From Bradyrhizobium erythrophlei (lineage in GTDB: Bacteria > Pseudomonadota > Alphaproteobacteria > Rhizobiales > Xanthobacteraceae), in NCBI GenBank assembly GCA_900129675.1, contig FSRD01000002.1, positions 434,001 through 498,000 on the forward strand: a DNA stretch of 64,000 nucleotides, given 5' to 3'. The notes beneath the pieces were generated by a model. The model saw only the letters and a list, made by a program, of their open reading frames with translations, was not told where the DNA came from and searched no databases. Of this stretch, positions 17,380 to 26,047 are shown piece by piece (position 1 is the stretch's first letter; the number at the start of each line of letters is the position of its first letter). The translations under genes were made by a program, and so were the position numbers.

Positions 17380-20300
17380 ATGAGCAAGACCAACGATACT
17401 TCGAACATGAACACGGAACGTGAACTGAGCAACGACGAACTGGATGCGGTGAGTGGTGGCGTCGACGTTTGCAGCAAGGGCGGCGATCCGTTGGCATGTG
17501 CTATTCAACGGGTCATCTCTGAAATTACAAAATCCCTGACTTTAAGCAAGATGGATGGCGAAGATCATGAGCAACAGCAAGACGACGCGACCTTCTCGCT
17601 GACCAATGACGCCGGAGGTCTGTTCAGCCTGATCGGCAACCAGGTCGTGGTGGCTGGCCCGCTCGACTACGAGCAGGCGACTTCGCACCAGATCACGGTA
17701 CGCGTCACCGACAGCGGTGGGCTCACCTTCGACAAGACGTTGACCATCGCCACCACCAACGTCAACGAGGCGCCGACGGCGGTCCTGTTGTCCAATTCGT
17801 CGATCGCCGAAAACAGCCCCGCCAACACCGTGGTCGGCGCGCTGTCGGCGGTCGATCCGGACGCGGGGGACACCGCGACCTTCACGTTGACCGACAACGC
17901 CGGCGGGCTGTTCGCGATCTCCGGCGGCAATCTCGTCGCCACCGGCCCGCTCGACTTCGAGCAGGCGGCTTCGCACCAGGTGACCGTGCGGGCGACCGAT
18001 GCGGGCGGGCTCACGCACGACACGACCTTCACGATCGCCACCACTAACGTCAACGAGGCCCCGACCGCCATCTCGATCTCGGGTTCGACGGTCGCGGCGA
18101 CGAGCGCCATCGGAACCGTCGTCGGCGCCTTGTCGGGAGTGGATCCCGATGCCGGCGACACCGCGACGTTCACCTTGCTGGACAATGACGGCGGCCTGTT
18201 CGCGATCTCCGGCGGCAATTTGGTCGTGGCCGGCAGCCTCACCGGCGTCACCGCGGCGACCCAGAACGTCACCGTGCGCGATACCGACGCCGGAGGTCTG
18301 ACCTTCGACAAGGTGCTGGCACTGACCGTGACCGGCATTCCCGGAAATACCTTCGCCGGCGACAGCGGCGACAACGTTCTCGACGGGACGCCCGGCAACG
18401 ACCGTTTTCAGGGATTTGCCGGCAACGACACCATCAATGGCGGACTCGGCTTCGACCGGGCCATCTACACGGACGCGACCGCCGGCATCGCTTTCAATCT
18501 CGCCTCCGGCACGGTCACCGGTGCGGGCGTGGGTACCGACACCCTGACCGGCATCGAGGGCATCATCGGCACCAACTTCGCCGACACCTACGATGCCACC
18601 GGATTCACCGGCAGCACGGGAATTCCCGGCACCCCGACCGGCTTCAACGAATTTGAGGGCATGGGCGGCGACGACGTCATCACCGGCCTCATCAACAGCC
18701 AGGGCGCCGCGCTCACCCGTGTCTCCTATCTCGATGCGACCGCAGGCGTCACCGTCAATCTCACCACCAGGACCGCCGACGGCGACGCGTCGGTCGGACA
18801 CGACACCTTCACCACCACGATCTCGAACGTTCTCGGCTCGAGCTTCGCCGACACCCTGATCGGCAGCAACAACCCGTTCGGCACGGTCGAGGTGTTCGAA
18901 GGCCGCGGCGGCAACGATACCATCAACGGCGGCGGCGGCTTCGACCGTGCCGATTACAACAACGACCTGACCGAGACGACGGGCATCACCGTCAACCTCG
19001 CTGCCGGAACGGTGACCGGCAGTTCCGTTCCGGGCAACGACACGCTGATTTCCGTCGAAGCCGTGCGCGGAACGGCCTTCGCCGACACCTACAACGCGGT
19101 CGGCTTCAGCGGCACCAGCACCAACGCCGGATCGCTCGGTACGTTCAACGAATTCACCGGCGGCGGCGGCAACGACACCATCATCGGCAACGGCAATACC
19201 CGTATCAGCTTCAACAACGCGACCGCGGGGGTCTCGGTCGACATCGCTGCCGGCACTGACAGCGGTGATGCATCGGTCGGTAACGACACCTTCACCGGCG
19301 TCAACGCGGTCCAAGGGTCGATGTTCGCCGACACCATGCTCGGAGACGCGAACAACAACACCTTCACCGGCAACGGCGGCGACGATTACATCGACGGACG
19401 CGGCGGCTTTGATGTTGCCAGCTACAACAACATCTATCTTTCGACGGGCAGCATCACGGTCCATCTTGCCGCAGGCATCGTGACAGGAGATTCTTCGATC
19501 GGCACCGATACGCTGCGCTCGATCGAGGGCATCCAGGGCACCGTCAACGCCGACACCTACGACGCGACCGGATACGGGTCGGCCGGCGCCCTCAACGTTG
19601 GTAACAACGGCCTCTTTAACCAGTTCGAGGGCCTCGGCGGCAACGACACCATCACCGGCAACGGAAATACCCGCGTCATCTACGCGAACGCCGCAGCCGG
19701 AGTCACGGTCGACCTGTCGCTCGGGACGGCTCACGGCACGGCCGCGGGAGACGCGGCCGCCATCGGAACCGACACCATCACCGGAGGCGTCAACAGCATC
19801 ACCGGCTCGGCCTTCGGGGATATGCTGACCGGAGACGGCAACAGCAACACTTTTGTCGGCGGTGGCGGCAACGACACCATCGACGGCGGCGGCAGCGGCG
19901 ACATCGCGATCTTTACTGGCACTCTGGGGCAGTACACGATTACACTCAATTCTCCCGGTGCCGGCCAGACCACGGTCGCGGACTCCGTTGCGGGCCGCGA
20001 CGGCACCGACACGCTCACGAACATCGAAGTTTTGCAGTTCACCAACACCAATGTCCTGATCGCTTCGGGAAGCTCCGGAAGTCCGGTCGACCTTTCCGAC
20101 AACAGGCTCTTCTTCAACGCGGCGACCAACCCGTTGACGACGCTGACGGGATCGGCCGACGATTTCGTCAAGATCGGCTTCGGCCTGTCGGGCCACCAGA
20201 TCAACCTCGGCGCAGGAACCAACGATACCGTGATTCTCGGCCAGACCGGGGGCTACACCCTCAATCTCGTCAACGTCGAGCACCTGATCGGCAGCAGCGG

Positions 20301-20733
20301 CGACGACTTCGCGGGCCTGGTCAACAACGTCAACGGAATGTCGATCGACATGGGCGGGGGCAATGACACCGTCAACCTCGCCAATGGGTCGAACTCGCTC
20401 AGCGTGACCAACGTCGAAAACCTCAACGCCAGCGACTTCGCAGTGGGCAGCGTCGCCAACGACACGCTGACGCTTCTGAATGACGTGAGCGGCCTGTCGG
20501 TCAACCTCGCCAACGGCATCAACACCCTGAACCTCGCGGCCGGGGTCAACTCGTTCGTCAACGTCTTCAACGTCGACACCATCAATGGCACTGCTTCCGA
20601 TGACACGCTCACGATCGGCAACGGACTTTTCACCAACGCCAACGACCTCTCAATCGACCTCGGGGGCGGAACGATACGCTCACCGTCGGCAACACTTTCC
20701 TTAATGCGGCGTTGCACAACGTCGAGCACCTGA
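17380..20733 (+). CDS. double-glycine leader fused to cadherin/RTX-type protein, 5' part
   Basis: Residues 1-27 are a double-glycine leader ending NTERELSNDELDAVSGG, like the two small ORFs upstream. After a ~45-residue linker come cadherin-like repeats (NEAPTA...VDPDAGDTATFTL) to about residue 320. Then come RTX-type glycine/aspartate nonapeptides such as GNDTINGG and GGNDTIDGGG, which bind calcium. From about residue 900 there are ~80-residue repeats of the form VNVEHLIGS..DDF/NTLNLAAG. The first cadherin unit lacks its beginning, which suggests a deletion that joined a peptide gene to an RTX gene. One base appears to be missing near 20661-20670, so the frame ends early at 20733. A tandem ATG at 17377 is an alternative start. 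Confidence 0.75.
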   Translation: MSKTNDTSNMNTERELSNDELDAVSGGVDVCSKGGDPLACAIQRVISEITKSLTLSKMDGEDHEQQQDDATFSLTNDAGGLFSLIGNQVVVAGPLDYEQATSHQITVRVTDSGGLTFDKTLTIATTNVNEAPTAVLLSNSSIAENSPANTVVGALSAVDPDAGDTATFTLTDNAGGLFAISGGNLVATGPLDFEQAASHQVTVRATDAGGLTHDTTFTIATTNVNEAPTAISISGSTVAATSAIGTVVGALSGVDPDAGDTATFTLLDNDGGLFAISGGNLVVAGSLTGVTAATQNVTVRDTDAGGLTFDKVLALTVTGIPGNTFAGDSGDNVLDGTPGNDRFQGFAGNDTINGGLGFDRAIYTDATAGIAFNLASGTVTGAGVGTDTLTGIEGIIGTNFADTYDATGFTGSTGIPGTPTGFNEFEGMGGDDVITGLINSQGAALTRVSYLDATAGVTVNLTTRTADGDASVGHDTFTTTISNVLGSSFADTLIGSNNPFGTVEVFEGRGGNDTINGGGGFDRADYNNDLTETTGITVNLAAGTVTGSSVPGNDTLISVEAVRGTAFADTYNAVGFSGTSTNAGSLGTFNEFTGGGGNDTIIGNGNTRISFNNATAGVSVDIAAGTDSGDASVGNDTFTGVNAVQGSMFADTMLGDANNNTFTGNGGDDYIDGRGGFDVASYNNIYLSTGSITVHLAAGIVTGDSSIGTDTLRSIEGIQGTVNADTYDATGYGSAGALNVGNNGLFNQFEGLGGNDTITGNGNTRVIYANAAAGVTVDLSLGTAHGTAAGDAAAIGTDTITGGVNSITGSAFGDMLTGDGNSNTFVGGGGNDTIDGGGSGDIAIFTGTLGQYTITLNSPGAGQTTVADSVAGRDGTDTLTNIEVLQFTNTNVLIASGSSGSPVDLSDNRLFFNAATNPLTTLTGSADDFVKIGFGLSGHQINLGAGTNDTVILGQTGGYTLNLVNVEHLIGSSGDDFAGLVNNVNGMSIDMGGGNDTVNLANGSNSLSVTNVENLNASDFAVGSVANDTLTLLNDVSGLSVNLANGINTLNLAAGVNSFVNVFNVDTINGTASDDTLTIGNGLFTNANDLSIDLGGGTIRSPSATLSLMRRCTTSST

Positions 20734-22046
20734 TCGGCAGCGCGGCCGACGACTTCTACACGCTGACCAATGACCAGAACGGCTTGACCGTCGACCTTGG
20801 CGCAGGAAACAATAACCTCACGCTGGCCGGCGGCGCCAATTCGCTGAGCGTGGTCAACGTCGAGAACCTCAACACCAACGATTTCAGCGGACCGGTCGTC
20901 GACGACACCGTGACGTTGCTCAATGACGTCAATGGCATGTCGGTCATCCTGGCGCAGGGAAACAACACGCTGGACCTTGCCGCCGGGATCAATTCTTTCG
21001 TGGACATATTCAACGTCCAGCACATCAACGGATCGGCCTCGGACGACGTCCTGACCCTGACCGACGGCGTCTTCACGCCGGACAACAACCCCGTCATCGA
21101 TCTCGGGACGGGCGATAATACGCTGAACTTCGGCGCCCAGGGCATGTCGCTGACCGCGCTGAATATCCAGCACATCAACGGCAGCGCGGTCGGCGACAAC
21201 CTTACGCTCAACAATGACGTATCGGGAGTTGCGATCGATCTGGGCGGCGGCAATTCCCATCTGACGGTGGCGGACGGCCTCAATTCGGTTTCGGTGGTGA
21301 ACGTGGAGAGCATCAGCAGCAGCGACTTCACCGGCGGCATCTCGCCGTCGGACGACACGCTGACGCTGCTCTCCGACGTCTCCGGGGTCTCCGTCGACCT
21401 CGCGGACGGCAACAACACGCTGAACCTCGCCGCGGGCACCAACTCGCTCGACAACCTCTTCAACATCAACCATCTGAACGGAAGCTCGTCGGACGACGTG
21501 CTGACCGTCACGCAGCAGTCCTTCGCCACGGTCTTCGATATGGGGGCGGGAAACGACGTCATCAATTTCGGCGCGCAGGCCAACGGCGTCACCGTGGTCA
21601 ACGCGGAGACGGTGAACGGAAGTGATGGCAACGACAACATCACCATCGGAAACTCGTCGGGCACGACGACGGTAACCGGAGGTCTCGGATCCGACACCGT
21701 CGTCGCAGGATCTTCGCCAATCAACTTCAACTTCACTGCAGCCGCCCAGTCCCAAACCGGGAATGGCGACCAGATCATCAACTTCGACGCCAACCAGGAC
21801 ACATTCACATTCACCAACATGACGGGCCCGAACGGCTTCACGGGACCTATTCACTACGTGAACACGGCCGCGTTTGATGGCACGGCGGCAGCGCCGCATT
21901 CGGAGGCGCGGGTAGACATGACGGGCAGCAACGCGACGCTTCAGGTCGACGTCAACGGCGACGGCATGATGGATGCAAACGACATCGAGATCCACCTGAC
22001 CAACTACACAGGGACGCTGCACGACTCGAACTTCCTCCTTGGTTAG
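20712..22046 (+). CDS. RTX-type protein, 3' part (same gene after frameshift)
   Basis: This frame continues the same repeat series without loss: HNVEHLIGSAADDFYTLTND follows directly if one C is restored in the GGGGGCGG run near 20661-20670. It adds about 450 residues of repeats (NTLNLAAG..., DDTLTLL.DVSG) and a C-terminal unit ending VDVNGDGMMD...LTNYTGTLHDSNFLLG. That tail looks like the end of a type I-secreted protein. No RTX ABC transporter, HlyD or TolC gene is adjacent. Treat the two entries as one gene of ~1,555 codons, either broken in this strain or affected by a read error. Confidence 0.7.
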   Translation: MHNVEHLIGSAADDFYTLTNDQNGLTVDLGAGNNNLTLAGGANSLSVVNVENLNTNDFSGPVVDDTVTLLNDVNGMSVILAQGNNTLDLAAGINSFVDIFNVQHINGSASDDVLTLTDGVFTPDNNPVIDLGTGDNTLNFGAQGMSLTALNIQHINGSAVGDNLTLNNDVSGVAIDLGGGNSHLTVADGLNSVSVVNVESISSSDFTGGISPSDDTLTLLSDVSGVSVDLADGNNTLNLAAGTNSLDNLFNINHLNGSSSDDVLTVTQQSFATVFDMGAGNDVINFGAQANGVTVVNAETVNGSDGNDNITIGNSSGTTTVTGGLGSDTVVAGSSPINFNFTAAAQSQTGNGDQIINFDANQDTFTFTNMTGPNGFTGPIHYVNTAAFDGTAAAPHSEARVDMTGSNATLQVDVNGDGMMDANDIEIHLTNYTGTLHDSNFLLG

Positions 22047-22144
22047 AAAGGTCCGCGACTGGGTGTTGGTGACGCGCGCGCGATGATCGAGCGCGTTACC
22101 ACGCGTTCATCCGCTGCATTGCGCCGGGTCAAACGCCACGTCGC

Positions 22145-22186
22145 GCGAACGGCCGCTTGAACCTGCCGCGCAAAGCGGCCGTTCGC
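22145..22186. terminator. bidirectional hairpin between convergent genes
   Basis: A perfect 14-bp inverted repeat, GCGAACGGCCGCTT and AAGCGGCCGTTCGC with a 14-base loop, lies directly after the stop of the minus-strand DUF1614 gene and 100 bp after the RTX gene. It has no marked T-run, so a terminator role for both genes is inferred from position. Confidence 0.6.
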
Positions 22187-22903
22187 CTACGACGCCGGCC
22201 GCAGCCGCGATGGCGAGGCAAGGCCTGCGAGCAGCACCGCCAAAATGCCGGTCAGGAATATGCCGTCAAATGTCCCTGCGCCACCGATGGAAGCGATCGG
22301 CGCGCCAAGGCCGCCGATCTTGTCGAGATTGAGAATATCGGCGCCGATTAGCGTTCCCATGGATCCGCCGATATAAGCCAGCGGCGCAGCACATTCGCGG
22401 GAGAGGACGAAGGCAAGGATCGCCGTGGCCACGACCGGCACAAAGACCGGCACGGCAATGCCAATACCAGCCACCGGCGTCGCCGTGGAATGAACAATGA
22501 AGGCGATTACGGCGACAGCGATCGCTGCCCTGGGCCAGAGCTGATAGCGAAGCACGAGATAGGCGGACATCAATGTCGGAATCACCGCACCGCCGACATT
22601 CACAGCCAAAATGGTGCTGGGCGAAACCACGAATGGCACCACATAGCGCATGCCGAAGAAGTCGACGATTTGCCCCGATCTGACCGGCGGACCGGGCAGC
22701 ACGGTGATCGGAAGATTGAAGTAGCTTCCTATCAATGAGCCGAATAGGAGAAGGAGTGCGACCCCCGGACCGACCCCGAGCCGCATATAGGCATATCTAA
22801 GGATACGGAGTTGGATCAGGATGACCAGCGCCAATGCCAAAAAAACCAGGATAGAAAAAAATCCCGGAGTTAGCGGCAAATAGTGAACTTGGGGATCATA
22901 CAT
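22187..22903 (-). CDS. DUF1614 family membrane protein
   Basis: The 238-residue protein has about seven membrane helices and the DUF1614 pattern: LPITVLPGPP near residue 60, then NVGGAVIPTLMSAYL, and GGSMGTLIGADILNLDKIGG near the C-terminus. Its function is unknown. It is convergent with the RTX gene and stands alone. Confidence 0.8.
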   Translation of the reverse strand: MYDPQVHYLPLTPGFFSILVFLALALVILIQLRILRYAYMRLGVGPGVALLLLFGSLIGSYFNLPITVLPGPPVRSGQIVDFFGMRYVVPFVVSPSTILAVNVGGAVIPTLMSAYLVLRYQLWPRAAIAVAVIAFIVHSTATPVAGIGIAVPVFVPVVATAILAFVLSRECAAPLAYIGGSMGTLIGADILNLDKIGGLGAPIASIGGAGTFDGIFLTGILAVLLAGLASPSRLRPAS

Positions 22904-23222
22904 GAGATCAACGGCTTGGTTTGGTTCGGGCAGAGACGGCGCCAGGTGGCCGCTATGACGTCACGCCAAGCGAGCACGGCGGCAAGGTGGGTGACCGGGC
23001 AATGACGCTGTATGGCCAATGCTTAGGTAGGAACGCCGCGCGTTCTGTCGCCTCACAATGTTTTGCGTTGGGATTGATCGCGGGCAACACCCAGGGCCCA
23101 GGCACTGTACTAACGCGCACCATTCTCGCGGCCGTCATTCAAACCGCGCCGGTTTTCGATCCCGTTTGCGCCGGTCGCGGCTGATCATTAATCCGCGCCA
23201 TAAATGAGAGCGCGTCTAAAAA

Positions 23223-23453
23223 TCCTCTCGACTCTATGTAGACCTGCTACCCACGCTCAATTCGAAAACCATTTTGCTGCCGGACGCGGTTGGTAAATCA
23301 ATTCGCTTCGCGGGAGCGGCGTACGTCACGCGGTGGCAAGGAAACGATCGACCATAGCCCGGGCGCTCATGACGACGTGGCGAACGTGGTGGCCGGCGTC
23401 GCGCACTGCGCGGTCAATCGGCATACGGTCAAGGTGACGGAGCTGAGGCTTTA
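23223..23453 (+). pseudogene. phage terminase large subunit, C-terminal relic
   Basis: Read in shifting frames, the segment gives RLYVDLLPTLNS.TILLPD, then LVNQF, then RERRTSRGGKETIDHSPGAH and DDVANVVAG. This is the order seen at the end of phage terminase large subunits (SxLYxxLLPxxN...LxxLERRTxRGGRDxIDHxPGxHDD). The gene is broken by at least one frameshift and the rest is absent. It is a prophage trace. Confidence 0.5.
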
Positions 23454-23487
23454 GCTGCACTGGCGATTTTCTCGATTGCACACCGCT

Positions 23488-23605
23488 TCATTGACCTTCG
23501 CCACTTTGGGTGTAAGCGTCGACCGCGTGAGCTGCAAAGATACCAGCGCTAAACAGGGCCAGAAATGCTGCGACTGCTTCAATCAATTCGACGATCCTTA
23601 AGGTC
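23488..23605 (-). other. short hydrophobic reading frame without clear start
   Basis: A minus-strand frame encodes RIVELIEAVAAFLALFSAGI and then FAAHAVDAYTQSGEGQ before the stop. It looks like a single-helix membrane peptide, but I find no ATG, GTG or TTG start. It may be a relic, or it may use a start I cannot recognise. Confidence 0.25.
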
Positions 23606-23625
23606 AGTGGCCCAGCCCAGAAGCA

Positions 23626-23910
23626 TCAACATCCCCGGCAGATCGAATTTATCATTTTGTCGATACTCGCGTCTTGAGGGTCGATAACGGGCTTGATATC
23701 AAGCATGGGGCGGCCCACGCCATCTGAGGAAAGCGCTGTGCCCGACGAGTTGGTGCCGGGCGCGGCAGCGGTGGTGCCGAAGGTGCCGCCCATCATGGAC
23801 ATATGAGACGATCCCATGCCATGCGCTCCCCCCATGCCGCCGCGGGCAAACGCCGCGGTGGTCGGAAAGCCAACGCAAAGGGCGATGCAAAGAGCGGAAA
23901 GCTTTTTCAT
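23626..23910 (-). CDS. small secreted protein, Gly/Met/His-rich
   Basis: The 94-residue product has a clear signal peptide (KKLSALCIALCVGFPTTAAFA) followed by a Gly-, Met- and His-rich segment, RGGMGGAHGMGSSHMSMMGG. It ends in a Cys pair, CRGC. Met/His-rich periplasmic peptides sometimes bind copper or other metals, but that is only an inference here. It begins one base after the stop of the upstream small membrane protein, so the two are probably co-transcribed. Confidence 0.6.
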   Translation of the reverse strand: MKKLSALCIALCVGFPTTAAFARGGMGGAHGMGSSHMSMMGGTFGTTAAAPGTNSSGTALSSDGVGRPMLDIKPVIDPQDASIDKMINSICRGC

Positions 23911-23911
23911 G

Positions 23912-24142
23912 TCAAGACCCCTCGTGGCGCCGGTCGGCGGGCGGCTCTGAAGGGATTTCGATTGCGCCGGCCCTCGACACCGCCGCGGAAGTGATCATCC
24001 TCGCCTTGTCGCTATCCTGCGAATCGTTGCCTGGGCGCAAGTTGTTGAGGATACCAGCCGTACCCACGACTGCGACGATTACAGTTACGATCACGGGTAT
24101 TAAGTCATCGCGTCGGTTTTTTGTTTGAGCGTGGACGTTCAT
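23912..24142 (-). CDS. small membrane protein of unknown function
   Basis: From ATG 24142 the 76-residue product has a polar start (MNVHAQTKNRRDD), one membrane helix (LIPVIVTVIVAVVGTAGIL) and a polar tail. The frame is open further upstream to 24406, but the helix-bearing part starts here. It is tightly coupled to the Met/His-rich secreted protein that follows. Confidence 0.45.
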   Translation of the reverse strand: MNVHAQTKNRRDDLIPVIVTVIVAVVGTAGILNNLRPGNDSQDSDKARMITSAAVSRAGAIEIPSEPPADRRHEGS

Positions 24143-24353
24143 GTTCTGCGCAATTCGTTGCTCGATGTGCGTGAAGTTGATGTAGGTTCGCAATCCGCCG
24201 ATACCAGTAAATTGAAGTTTAATCCGTGCGTTTTGAGGGGCACACGAGCCCGGCATCAAAGGTATTTGACTAATCGTGAAGTCGTTCAGCTTGGGGAGGT
24301 GGCCGCGCGTGCGCACATATCGGCGTGATATCGATGATACCTGAGCAAATACG

Positions 24354-24563
24354 ATGCGAGCGGTTCTGGCCGTAGGCCTTTTGATCACTTTGTGTGCTTC
24401 TGCCAACGCCGCGCCGGTGCATCGCTTCCAACCGCGCGTGGGTCACTTACGCCCGGTCCAACGTGTTGCCGCTCCTACGCTGCGATTCGCGGTTCCCGGA
24501 TGGACCGACGTAGAGACCCGACAGTGGCTGTACAACGGCAGCGCCGCCTCTGGCCTAGGCTGA
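24354..24563 (+). CDS. small secreted protein of unknown function
   Basis: The 69-residue product has a signal peptide (MRAVLAVGLLITLCASANAA) and a basic, Pro- and Arg-containing mature part of ~49 residues ending NGSAASGLG. It is divergent from the two small genes on the left. No family is recognised. Confidence 0.5.
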   Translation: MRAVLAVGLLITLCASANAAPVHRFQPRVGHLRPVQRVAAPTLRFAVPGWTDVETRQWLYNGSAASGLG

Positions 24564-24884
24564 TAGTCGCCTGCTGGCACATCGCGTCGCTTAATGCGGT
24601 GCAGCGACATGCCCGAAGTGGGCGCAGACCGGAGGTGGTCGGCGCAGGTCAAACCGACGCGACTGACCCAACGCGGCCTTGGACATCTAGTACCAGGCCC
24701 AACTGCCCCAGTTGAATCGGCAAGTCGCTAAATTATTTTTGATTTACTAAATTATTTTTGATTTAATGGGCATACGAGCCGTCCCGGTCGCAGATTAGGC
24801 CAACTCATCGCCCGCCGACCTCGTCCGGCTTCCGTAGGAAACTCCAGGACGCGCGACAGTTGCAGCCCTCAGAGGCCTCATGCA
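24564..24884. other. intergenic region upstream of the amidinotransferase
   Basis: No gene is supported in these 321 bases. The notable content is an AT-rich tandem repeat at 24728-24765, about 120 bp before the amidinotransferase start, where its promoter should lie. Confidence 0.45.
24728..24765 (+). repeat. perfect 19-bp tandem repeat, AT-rich
   Basis: The unit CTAAATTATTTTTGATTTA occurs twice head to tail. It stands out sharply from the GC-rich surroundings and lies upstream of the amidinotransferase gene, so a promoter or regulator-binding role is possible. Confidence 0.8.
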
Positions 24885-26009
24885 ATGGACATGATCACGC
24901 GCAGTATCGGCCCGGATGCCGCCCCGGCGGGACAAGTTTCTCCAGTGAACTCGCACAACGAGTGGGACCCGCTGGAGGAAGTGATCGTGGGAAGGCTCGA
25001 GGGTGCGACCATCCCCTCCGATCATCCGGTTGTCACCTGCAACATTCCGGGTATGGCTGCGCGGGCCCAGTCGCTGGTCGCGGGCTTCCGTTATCCAAAG
25101 ATCATGATCGAACCGGCGCAGCGCGAGCTTGATGGCTTTGTTGCGCTGTTACAGTCGCTGGGCATCGTGGTGACGCGGCCGGAACCGGTTGATCACAAGA
25201 AACGCTTCAGCACGCCGCAATGGTCTTCGCACGGGTTCTGCAATAGCTGCCCGCGCGACAGCATGCTCGTGATCGGCGACGAGATCATCGAAACGCCGAT
25301 GGTTTGGCCGTGTCGCTACTTCGAGACGCACTCCTATCGTCCGATCCTGAAGGATTATTTCCGACGTGGCGCGCGCTGGACAGCCGCGCCCAGGCCGCAA
25401 CTGACGAACGAGCTGTTCGATGCAAAGTTTCGCGTCCCCGAAAAAGGCGAGCCGATCTCGTATATCCTGACTGATTTCGAACCGGTCTTCGACGCCGCCG
25501 ATTTCTTTCGCTGCGGGCGCGACCTGTTCGTGATCCGCAGCAACGTAACCAATGCGTCCGGTATTGAATGGCTGCGTCGTCATCTTGGGGACGGTTATCG
25601 CATTCATGAGATCGAGAGCCGTTGTCCTAATCCGATGCACATCGATACCACCATATTGCCGCTTGGGCCCGGCAAGATTCTGATCAATCCCGAATACATA
25701 GACGTCGACCGTCTCCCGGCCATCTTGAAAAAATGGGACATCCTTGTGGCCCCGGAGCCCGACCCGATCACTGATCGTATGCTCAAGATCACGTCGCTAT
25801 GCGGGAAATGGCTCAACATGAACGTGCTGACAGTGGACGAGAAGCGCGTCATCGTTGATCCCCATCATACGGTAACAATGCGTGCTATAGAGAAATGGGG
25901 ATTCGAACCGATTCCATGCGAGTTCTTGCATTACGCCGCATTTGGCGGCGCCTTCCACTGCGCCACGCTCGACATCCGGCGGCGCGGCACGTTGGAGAGC
26001 TATTTTTGA
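24885..26009 (+). CDS. glycine/inosamine-type amidinotransferase
   Basis: The 374-residue protein belongs to the arginine:glycine amidinotransferase family. These enzymes move the amidino group of arginine to an amine acceptor and release ornithine. The order of catalytic elements is complete: the Asp-bearing FEPVFDAADFFRCGRDLFV (D203-D206), the HIDTTI segment with His252, and the nucleophile Cys359 in GGAFHCATLDIRRRG. The acceptor could be glycine, lysine, a tRNA-free amino acid or an aminocyclitol; StrB, AmtA and CyrA are relatives. The next gene is a convergent guanidinium exporter, which suggests guanidino-compound chemistry. An internal ATG two codons later is possible. Confidence 0.85.
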   Translation: MDMITRSIGPDAAPAGQVSPVNSHNEWDPLEEVIVGRLEGATIPSDHPVVTCNIPGMAARAQSLVAGFRYPKIMIEPAQRELDGFVALLQSLGIVVTRPEPVDHKKRFSTPQWSSHGFCNSCPRDSMLVIGDEIIETPMVWPCRYFETHSYRPILKDYFRRGARWTAAPRPQLTNELFDAKFRVPEKGEPISYILTDFEPVFDAADFFRCGRDLFVIRSNVTNASGIEWLRRHLGDGYRIHEIESRCPNPMHIDTTILPLGPGKILINPEYIDVDRLPAILKKWDILVAPEPDPITDRMLKITSLCGKWLNMNVLTVDEKRVIVDPHHTVTMRAIEKWGFEPIPCEFLHYAAFGGAFHCATLDIRRRGTLESYF

Positions 26010-26047
26010 GCCCGACCCTCCGCGAGATCCACATCGCGCCGCACGGA

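Noticed and set aside
18340..19920. Regularly spaced repeats that could be mistaken for a CRISPR array
   Set aside because: The periodicity is that of RTX nonapeptide codons inside a coding frame. There are no identical repeats with unrelated spacers and no cas genes.
17542..20283. 913-residue open frame on the minus strand across the RTX gene
   Set aside because: It is an antisense shadow of the glycine/aspartate repeats. It has no family features, while the plus strand shows cadherin and RTX repeats.
20253..22022. 589-residue minus-strand frame across the 3' part of the RTX gene
   Set aside because: Same cause: low-complexity antisense of a repetitive gene.
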